From GCA-2718845 sp913041905 (GTDB lineage: Bacteria > Pseudomonadota > Gammaproteobacteria > GCA-002705445 > GCA-002716945), in contig CAJWJQ010000019.1 in NCBI GenBank assembly GCA_913041905.1, positions 1 to 20,992 on the forward strand: DNA of 20,992 bases. Reading direction: 5' to 3'. How positions within the stretch are numbered: position 1 is the stretch's first letter; every line of letters starts with the position of its first letter. Positions 14,687-20,992 of the stretch are shown one piece after another. The notes beneath the pieces were generated by a model. That model ran no database searches and was not told the origin of the DNA. It saw nothing but the letters and a program-made list of their open reading frames with translations. The translations under genes were made by a program, and so were the position numbers.

Positions 14687-16390
14687 TCATACCTTCTTGG
14701 ATTTATTCCCAGCTTTCAGGATACTTTTCTCTTCTTCGCTTAAATGTTCTTTTTTTCTCCATTTTTCTAAAATTTTATTAAATTTTAAATCCTCTTTTGC
14801 AAGGCTTTGTTCATCTAGTATGCGTTTTATAGTTTTTCTAGCCTCATTAATATTCTTTTCAATAGGTTTTATAGAAGTACATTTTATAAATAAATCTGCC
14901 TTAACATTATCCATATTAATGAAAGTATTAAGTATGTATTTATTGTTAGTTTTTAAAGTTGGAATTAAAGATATCATATTTCCGATATTTTTATCTTGAA
15001 TAATATTGTCAATATTTTTTTCAAATTCTTCATATAAAGAAGGGTACTCTAGTAGAATGGACAATATTGTAGTGTCTAATTTAATTGTGTAATTATTTTT
15101 AGATTCCTTCTTATGTGTTTCTTCTTTTGTATTATTTGAAAATAATTCATCTATTGATAAATTTGTTAAAGAACAAAGTTTTTCTTGTAATAATTTTTTA
15201 TAAATACCATCAGGTATTTGTTGTATTAATGGGGTTATAATTCTTGTTAGTTTTGTTTTATCTTCTATTTTATTTAAATCTAAGTTTTGCATCACATTAT
15301 TAAATATAAAATCAGATAATGGTATTTTATTATCAATTATATTTTTAAATTTATGAGGATTTTCATTACATAGTTCGTCTGGGTCTTTATTGTCTTCTAT
15401 AAAACAGAAACCTATATTAGTTTCATCGGTCATTTCTGGTAAACAATTTAAAAGAGCTTTCCATGCAGCATTTCTTCCAGCTTGGTCCCCATCAAAACAA
15501 AAAACTATATTTTTTGAGTAGCGCTTAAGTTTTTTTAAATGAAGTTTAGTTAGAGCGGTACCTAGCGAAGCAACAGTATTTTCAAAACCATGTTTATGAA
15601 GTGAAACAACATCTGTATAACCTTCTACAACAATAACCATATCTTTTTTACTTATAGCTTGTTTTGATTCAAATACTCCATACATTTCAGCACTTTTGTA
15701 AAACAACTTTGATTCTGGGGAATTAATATATTTTGCTTTCTCACTTTTATCTATTGCTCTACCCCCATAAGCAATAACCTTGCCTGATGAATTTTTTATA
15801 GGAAACATAATTCTATTTCTAAACCTGTCATATATTTTATTTTTATTATTTACTAGTAAACCAAGATCAATAGCATCTTTCATTTTTCCTTCTTTTTCTA
15901 TTATAATTTTAAGACTATCCCAAGACTCTTTTGCATAACCTATTTCAAATTTTTCAATCACTACATTTTCAATTCCTCTGCTACTCAAGTATTCTTTAGC
16001 AGTTTTTGATTTTGATAAGGAATCTAAAAAATATTTATGAGCAATTTGGTTTGTATTTATTAAACTGGAAGTATCATCTTCAAATTTTGTATTATTTTTA
16101 GGCACTTCAATATTTGCTATACCAGCCAATTTTTCTATTGCATCAATAAATGATAAACCCTCATGCTCTCTCAAAAACTTTATAACATCACCAGACGCCC
16201 CACATCCAAAACAATGATAAAATTGTTTTGTTTCTGAAACATTAAATGAGGGTGTATTTTCTGAGTGAAAGGGACAAAGACCCTTATGACTTGTTCCTAG
16301 TTTTTTTAGATTTACTGATTTTCCGATAATATCAACTATATTAATTCTGGATAATAAATCATCAATAAAAGACCTATCTAAAGTAGCCAT
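14687..16390 (-). CDS. dnaG: DNA primase DnaG
   Basis: The 567-residue protein synthesises RNA primers for replication. The N-terminal CHC2 zinc finger has Cys39, His42, Cys60 and Cys63 with the usual spacing (CPFH...CFGC). The polymerase core includes AYGGRAID (207-214) and the TOPRIM motifs VVEGYTD with Glu256 and FCFDGDQAGR with Asp300 and Asp302, which equal E. coli E265, D309 and D311. The C-terminal third, which binds DnaB helicase, is divergent and Lys/Asn-rich, as is usual. Length is close to E. coli DnaG (581). The gene lies 1 nt after gltB with no ribosome-binding site and before metK. It is not in the rpsU-dnaG-rpoD macromolecular-synthesis operon found in most proteobacteria. Confidence 0.97.
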   Translation of the reverse strand: MATLDRSFIDDLLSRINIVDIIGKSVNLKKLGTSHKGLCPFHSENTPSFNVSETKQFYHCFGCGASGDVIKFLREHEGLSFIDAIEKLAGIANIEVPKNNTKFEDDTSSLINTNQIAHKYFLDSLSKSKTAKEYLSSRGIENVVIEKFEIGYAKESWDSLKIIIEKEGKMKDAIDLGLLVNNKNKIYDRFRNRIMFPIKNSSGKVIAYGGRAIDKSEKAKYINSPESKLFYKSAEMYGVFESKQAISKKDMVIVVEGYTDVVSLHKHGFENTVASLGTALTKLHLKKLKRYSKNIVFCFDGDQAGRNAAWKALLNCLPEMTDETNIGFCFIEDNKDPDELCNENPHKFKNIIDNKIPLSDFIFNNVMQNLDLNKIEDKTKLTRIITPLIQQIPDGIYKKLLQEKLCSLTNLSIDELFSNNTKEETHKKESKNNYTIKLDTTILSILLEYPSLYEEFEKNIDNIIQDKNIGNMISLIPTLKTNNKYILNTFINMDNVKADLFIKCTSIKPIEKNINEARKTIKRILDEQSLAKEDLKFNKILEKWRKKEHLSEEEKSILKAGNKSKKV

Positions 16391-16391
16391 T

Positions 16392-19300
16392 TTATGCAGC
16401 AGAAGTGACTAATGCTAATAAATCATCAAAGTTTGATGCTTTCGATTTTACAATTAAAAATTTGCGAACCTCTTTATCAAAATTTTTTATAATTCTATTA
16501 GCTTTTCTACTTCCAGTTTGTTTAAAATGTTGTTTTATTAAATTTAATAAATAATCCTGATGTTTCATTAAACCCTTTTTAATTATTTTATCAATTTCTA
16601 CAGATTGACTATTTATTTTATTCTTAAATGAATTATCTTCATCATAGATAAATGACAAACCACCAGTCATACCTGCGCCAAAATTATTACCAGTATTACC
16701 TAAAATTACTATAACTCCACCAGTCATATATTCACATGTATGATCGCCACTCCCTTCAACTACTGCGATAGAGCCAGAATTTCTCACAGCAAATCTTTCT
16801 CCAACCACACCTTCTGCAAATAATTTTCCACCTGTTGCCCCATATAAGCACGTGTTACCCATAATAACCATATTATGAGCTTTTTCCTTAAATAATTTTG
16901 ATACTTTTAAAATTATTTCTCCACCAGCCATACCCTTACCCACATAATCATTTGCATCTCCGGTAAGGATAATTTTCAATCCGCCTGCATTCCATGCTCC
17001 AAGACTCTGTCCTGCGGTTCCAAATAATTTAAGTGTTATTGGATGATCTTTTATTCCTTTCTTACCATGAATTTTTGATATTTCTCCTGATAGCGAAGCA
17101 CCAATACTTCTATTAAAGTTTTTTATTTCGTAAGAAAACATTTTTTTTCTATTATTTTTAATATAAGGTAATGCGTCTCGCAATATTTTTTTAGAAAGCA
17201 ATGCTTTATCAAAAGGTTTATTTGTTTTAGTCGTACAATAACTGTCACTTTTATTTTTTACTTTATAAATTAAATTTTTTAAGTTAACTTTTCCATGTCT
17301 TATCGATACACCTTTGATTTGTTTGAGTAATTCTGTTTTCCCAATAATTTGATCAAGTTTAACATAACCCAGATGTGAAAGTATTTTTCTAACATCCTCA
17401 GCTACAAAACGTAGATAGTTTATTACTCTTTCAGGACTTCCACTAAAATGCTTCATTCTTAAAATTTTGTTTTGAGTTGCTACTCCAGTAGCACAATTGT
17501 TTAGATGACATATCCGTAAATATTTGCACCCAAGAGCAACCATAACAGAAGTTCCAAACCCAAAACTTTCTGCGCCAAGAATAGCTCCTTTTATAACATC
17601 TAAACCAGTTTTTAATCCACCATCTGCTTGTAACCGAACCTTATGTCTTAGATTATTCATCATTAAAGTTTGGTGTGTTTCTGATATACCTAGTTCCCAA
17701 GGACTTCCCGCATACTTTACAGATGTAAGTGGACTAGCTCCAGTTCCACCATCATAACCAGAGATTGTTATCAAGTCTGCATATGCTTTAGCAACTCCTG
17801 CAGCAATTGTCCCAACACCAGCTTGAGAAACTAATTTGACAGATATTAACGCTTTGTTATTAACTTCTTTAAGATCAAATATTAATTGTGCCAAATCTTC
17901 AATTGAATAAATATCATGATGAGGTGGTGGAGAAATAAGTGTAACGCCTGGTACCGAAAATCTTAATTCTGCAATCATTTTATTTACTTTATGACCCGGC
18001 AGTTGGCCACCTTCTCCTGGTTTTGCCCCTTGTGCTATTTTAATCTGAATAACTTCAGCATTTACTAGGTAGTGAGGTGTAACGCCAAACCTTCCAGATG
18101 CTACCTGTTTTATCTTAGAAATTTTGTTGGAGTTATATCTTTTTTTATCTTCTCCACCTTCACCAGAATTTGATCTACCGCCAATTGTATTCATTGCTAT
18201 AGCTAGAGCTTCATGAGCCTCTGGAGACAAAGCACCTAAAGACATACCAGCTGTGTCAAATCTTTTAACTATCTTTTCTACTGATTCTACATTTTTTAGA
18301 CTTATAGATTTATTTTTAGATTTAAGCGTTAATAAATCTCTTAAGAAGCTTGGTTTCCGATTATTAATTAATTCTGCAAACTTTTCGTAGTCGTCATAAA
18401 TTCCCGTACTTACACATTCTTGAAGCAATTTCACCGCATCAGGATTATAGTCATGATATTCATCACCATGCACATATTTTAATAGCCCACCTGTTTTAAT
18501 TTTTTCTGTAAGGTTCCAAGCTAATATTCTATTTTCTTCCAAATCCTTTTGTATGTCATGGAAGTCGGTACCTGAGATTCTACTTACTGTATCTTTAAAA
18601 CATAAATCTACAACGTTTTCATCTAATCCAACTAATTCAAATAACTGAGCTCCTCGATAACTAGACACACAAGAAATACCCATTTTAGATATTATTTTCA
18701 GAACTCCCTTATTAATTCCATTCATGTAATTTATTACAGATTTAGAATAACCATTATCCATTTTCTCTCTTTTATCAACCATTTCTTTTATAATTCCATA
18801 AGCTAAATATGGATATATTGCAGTTGCTCCATAACCAATAAGTACTGCAAAATGATGAGGGTTTCTTGCTGATGCTGTTTCTACAATTAAATTAGTATCA
18901 CACCTTAAACCTTCTTCAATGAGCCTATGGTGTACAGCTCCAACCGCCATTGGAGCAGGTATTATTAATTGCTCTTTTCTAATTGATTTGTCGGAAAGAA
19001 CTACTATAGCGTTTCCTTTTTTTACACTTCTAATAGCTCTGTCAGAAATAGTATTAATTGCCTCTTCTAGGTCAAGGGAGCGATCATAATTTAAATTTAT
19101 TTTATCATGAGGATATTTTTTAATTTCACCATCTAAAATAACATTATATGTTTGTGTATCTAATACTGGAGAATTTAAAATAAGTCTGTCGGCATGTTTT
19201 GATGATTCTTCAAATAAATTACGTTCCTTTCCTATACAGACCTCAAGAGACATAACACTTGTTTCTCTTAGTGAATCAATAGGTGGATTTGTTACTTGCG

Positions 19301-20852
19301 CAAACTGTTGTCTGAAATAGTCATATAATGATCTGTTTTGAGTAGACAAAACAGGCATTGGAGTATCATCACCCATAGAGCCTGTTGCCTCTTGGCCTAT
19401 TTCTGCTAATGGAGCAATAATTTCCTTTTCTTCTTCATATGAAACACCAAAAGATTTTTTATATATTGGTAAATCATAATCTGATATATCAACCGGTTTT
19501 TCTTTTTTTGGATCAAATATATTTACTTTTTTAGAATATTTTTTTAACCAAGATGAGTATGGATGCCTATCTTTTAATATATGATCTATTTGTTCAGTTA
19601 ATAAAACTTCACCTTTATTTGTATCAACCGCTAATATCTCTCCTGGAGACAATCTTCCTTTTTTAACAACATTTTCATCCTCATAATCATAAACGCCAAT
19701 TTCAGATGCAAGTGTTATATGTCTATCTTTCGTTATAACATATCTAGCAGGACGCAATCCATTTCTATCTAAAACACATGCTGCATATCGTCCATCAGTT
19801 AAAACTATACCAGCTGGACCATCCCATGGTTCCATATGCATTGAATGATATTCATAACAAGCTTTTAAATCATTATCTATATTATTATTATTTTGCCATG
19901 CTGGCGGTATTAAAGTACGCATTGCTCTAAAAATCCCCATATCACCAGCTAACAATAATTCAAGCATGTTATCTAAAGTGCATGAATCTGAGTCCACTCT
20001 AGAGATAATTGGATGAAGATTATTTAATTCTGGTAAAAATTCAATTTCTAATTTATTCCGTCTTGCTAAATACCAATTCCTATTTCCCTGTATAGTATTT
20101 ATTTCACCATTATGTGCAAGATATCTAAATGGTTGTGCAAGTTTCCATTGAGGCAAAGTATTAGTTGAGAATCTTTGATGAAAAACACAAAGAGATGTTT
20201 TTAATCTTTTATCATCTAAATCGGGATAAAAATCTTTAATATACTCTGATAAAATAAGACCTTTGTATGAAACCACTCTAGACGATAAACTAGATACATA
20301 AAAAACTATATCATCAGACAGTATTTTTTCTGTCTGAATTCTTGCTATATATAGTTTTTTCTCAAAATCAGATTCTATCATTGTATCTGGCGCAGTTACT
20401 ATTACTTGTTGTATATCAGGAATACTTTTAAGCGTCTCTTTGCCGCAAACTTTTGTATTTATAGGAACTTTTCTCCATCCTTTTACATCTAACCCTTGGC
20501 TTCTGAGTTGAAAATGCATAGTTTCAATTTCTTTTTTTTGATTTTTTTTATTTTTATCCAAGAAAACTACACCGAAAGCATAATTTTTTCCTAGCTCTAT
20601 ATTCATTTCAGATGCTATGGTTCTAAAGAAACCATCAGGTTTTTTTAGAAGCAAGCCGCATCCATCGCTGGTTTTACCATCATCAGCAATTGCCCCTCTA
20701 TGTGTTAAGCGTTGGAGGGCGTTTATACTTGTATCAACAACCCAATGTGACGGCTTATCATCCATTTGTGAGATTAAACCAAATCCACAATTATCTTTCT
20801 CAAAGATAGGACGGTATAAACCTTTATTTTTTTGCACTTTCTTTTTATTCAT
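16392..20852 (-). CDS. gltB: Glutamate synthase (NADPH) large subunit GltB
   Basis: The 1486-residue enzyme makes glutamate from glutamine and 2-oxoglutarate. The class II glutaminase domain should start at Cys22 (DNCGFG) after a 21-residue propeptide is removed; the E. coli propeptide is about twice that. The QRLTHRGA and FSTNTLPQW regions of the glutaminase domain are intact. The FMN-binding synthase domain contains the ISGYDGGTGASPL stretch, followed by the 3Fe-4S cysteines at 1109, 1115 and 1120 (CKYLRICHLNNC), the same spacing as in E. coli. The C-terminal GXGXG beta-helix (about 1260-1440) shows repeated GG/G-x-G turns. The small subunit gene gltD, normally directly downstream, is not in the window; dnaG follows 1 nt after the stop. 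The start has no ribosome-binding site. Confidence 0.97.
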   Translation of the reverse strand: MNKKKVQKNKGLYRPIFEKDNCGFGLISQMDDKPSHWVVDTSINALQRLTHRGAIADDGKTSDGCGLLLKKPDGFFRTIASEMNIELGKNYAFGVVFLDKNKKNQKKEIETMHFQLRSQGLDVKGWRKVPINTKVCGKETLKSIPDIQQVIVTAPDTMIESDFEKKLYIARIQTEKILSDDIVFYVSSLSSRVVSYKGLILSEYIKDFYPDLDDKRLKTSLCVFHQRFSTNTLPQWKLAQPFRYLAHNGEINTIQGNRNWYLARRNKLEIEFLPELNNLHPIISRVDSDSCTLDNMLELLLAGDMGIFRAMRTLIPPAWQNNNNIDNDLKACYEYHSMHMEPWDGPAGIVLTDGRYAACVLDRNGLRPARYVITKDRHITLASEIGVYDYEDENVVKKGRLSPGEILAVDTNKGEVLLTEQIDHILKDRHPYSSWLKKYSKKVNIFDPKKEKPVDISDYDLPIYKKSFGVSYEEEKEIIAPLAEIGQEATGSMGDDTPMPVLSTQNRSLYDYFRQQFAQVTNPPIDSLRETSVMSLEVCIGKERNLFEESSKHADRLILNSPVLDTQTYNVILDGEIKKYPHDKINLNYDRSLDLEEAINTISDRAIRSVKKGNAIVVLSDKSIRKEQLIIPAPMAVGAVHHRLIEEGLRCDTNLIVETASARNPHHFAVLIGYGATAIYPYLAYGIIKEMVDKREKMDNGYSKSVINYMNGINKGVLKIISKMGISCVSSYRGAQLFELVGLDENVVDLCFKDTVSRISGTDFHDIQKDLEENRILAWNLTEKIKTGGLLKYVHGDEYHDYNPDAVKLLQECVSTGIYDDYEKFAELINNRKPSFLRDLLTLKSKNKSISLKNVESVEKIVKRFDTAGMSLGALSPEAHEALAIAMNTIGGRSNSGEGGEDKKRYNSNKISKIKQVASGRFGVTPHYLVNAEVIQIKIAQGAKPGEGGQLPGHKVNKMIAELRFSVPGVTLISPPPHHDIYSIEDLAQLIFDLKEVNNKALISVKLVSQAGVGTIAAGVAKAYADLITISGYDGGTGASPLTSVKYAGSPWELGISETHQTLMMNNLRHKVRLQADGGLKTGLDVIKGAILGAESFGFGTSVMVALGCKYLRICHLNNCATGVATQNKILRMKHFSGSPERVINYLRFVAEDVRKILSHLGYVKLDQIIGKTELLKQIKGVSIRHGKVNLKNLIYKVKNKSDSYCTTKTNKPFDKALLSKKILRDALPYIKNNRKKMFSYEIKNFNRSIGASLSGEISKIHGKKGIKDHPITLKLFGTAGQSLGAWNAGGLKIILTGDANDYVGKGMAGGEIILKVSKLFKEKAHNMVIMGNTCLYGATGGKLFAEGVVGERFAVRNSGSIAVVEGSGDHTCEYMTGGVIVILGNTGNNFGAGMTGGLSFIYDEDNSFKNKINSQSVEIDKIIKKGLMKHQDYLLNLIKQHFKQTGSRKANRIIKNFDKEVRKFLIVKSKASNFDDLLALVTSAA

Positions 20853-20885
20853 TTTTAATTAATAAAACCATAATAATTTCGTAAT

Positions 20886-20992
20886 TTAAGATTTAAAACT
20901 TTCAATCATACTAGTTATATATGAATTTGTAAGTTTATTAGTGATATAACATTTTCCAATTGATTTTAATAAAACAAAATGATTTTTACCTC
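20886..20992 (-). CDS. aroB: 3-dehydroquinate synthase AroB, C-terminal end (partial)
   Basis: An open frame enters from the right edge and stops at TAA (20886-20888), giving 34 full codons. It includes HFVLLKSIGKCYITNKL and ends MIESFKS. This resembles the C-terminus of AroB, where a G-x-x-x-(F/L)-(V/I)-L-(L)-x-x-(I/L)-G-(K/E/Q)-x-x-(I/V)-T pattern is usual. AroB carries out the second step of the shikimate pathway. aroB upstream of gltB is a known order in beta- and gammaproteobacteria, which supports the call. Only the last part of the gene is visible, so the identification rests on a short stretch. It lies 33 bp before gltB on the same strand. Confidence 0.72.
   Translation of the reverse strand, partial: GKNHFVLLKSIGKCYITNKLTNSYITSMIESFKS

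Noticed and set aside
20617..20862. An 81-codon plus-strand open frame opposite the start of gltB
   Set aside because: Its sequence is the antisense image of the conserved glutaminase domain, with no domain or promoter of its own; other plus-strand frames inside the minus-strand genes (for example 17524-17757, 10830-11120) were dropped for the same reason.

Overview
The window is strongly AT-rich and gene-dense, with almost no non-coding space: no gap between genes exceeds about 60 bp. The genes are those of a free-living-type proteobacterium with full central biosynthesis. The beta/gamma-proteobacterial signature comes from YggX, HspQ, the MetX-MetW pair, the yggS-proC-yggT block, rsmE next to gshB/ruvX, aroB next to gltB, and an Acidithiobacillus/betaproteobacterial-type GshA. 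The low GC, overlapping genes and compact spacing suggest a streamlined (for example marine) or host-associated lineage. I cannot decide between a low-GC betaproteobacterium (OM43-like) and a low-GC gammaproteobacterium (for example of the sulfur-oxidiser group) from sequence reading alone. No mobile element, CRISPR array, phage gene or rRNA was seen.

Layout. Positions 1-2661 are read on the plus strand: the 3' end of yggX (Fe(II) trafficking), tRNA-Phe(GAA), a TPR protein with a C-terminal 2-oxoglutarate/Fe(II) oxygenase domain, hspQ and a TerB-like gene. Positions 2662-20992 are all on the minus strand. In transcription order these are aroB (3' end), gltB, dnaG, metK, ahcY, bioA, rsmE, gshA, gshB, ruvX, pyrB, yggS, proC, yggT, metX and metW. 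They are separated by 0-57 bp or overlap, so they look like one very long operon or a few nested ones. The two gene sets converge with stop codons directly abutting at 2661/2662.

Function. The minus-strand block is coherent. MetX starts homocysteine/methionine synthesis, MetK makes S-adenosylmethionine (SAM), BioA and RsmE (and probably MetW) use SAM, and AhcY recycles S-adenosylhomocysteine. GshA and GshB turn cysteine and glutamate into glutathione, while GltB makes glutamate, which also feeds ProC (proline). PyrB, DnaG and RuvX add pyrimidine synthesis, replication priming and Holliday-junction/rRNA processing, and YggS is a PLP-homeostasis protein. The plus-strand block is stress- and iron-flavoured.

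Nothing here is clearly a new defence or secretion system. The most interesting points are: a TPR-oxygenase gene that starts 7 nt after a tRNA; a possibly leaderless hspQ; the insertion of gshA exactly into the conserved rsmE-gshB junction; gltB without gltD and dnaG without rpsU/rpoD; and unusual substitutions in normally invariant loops of GshB and ProC.
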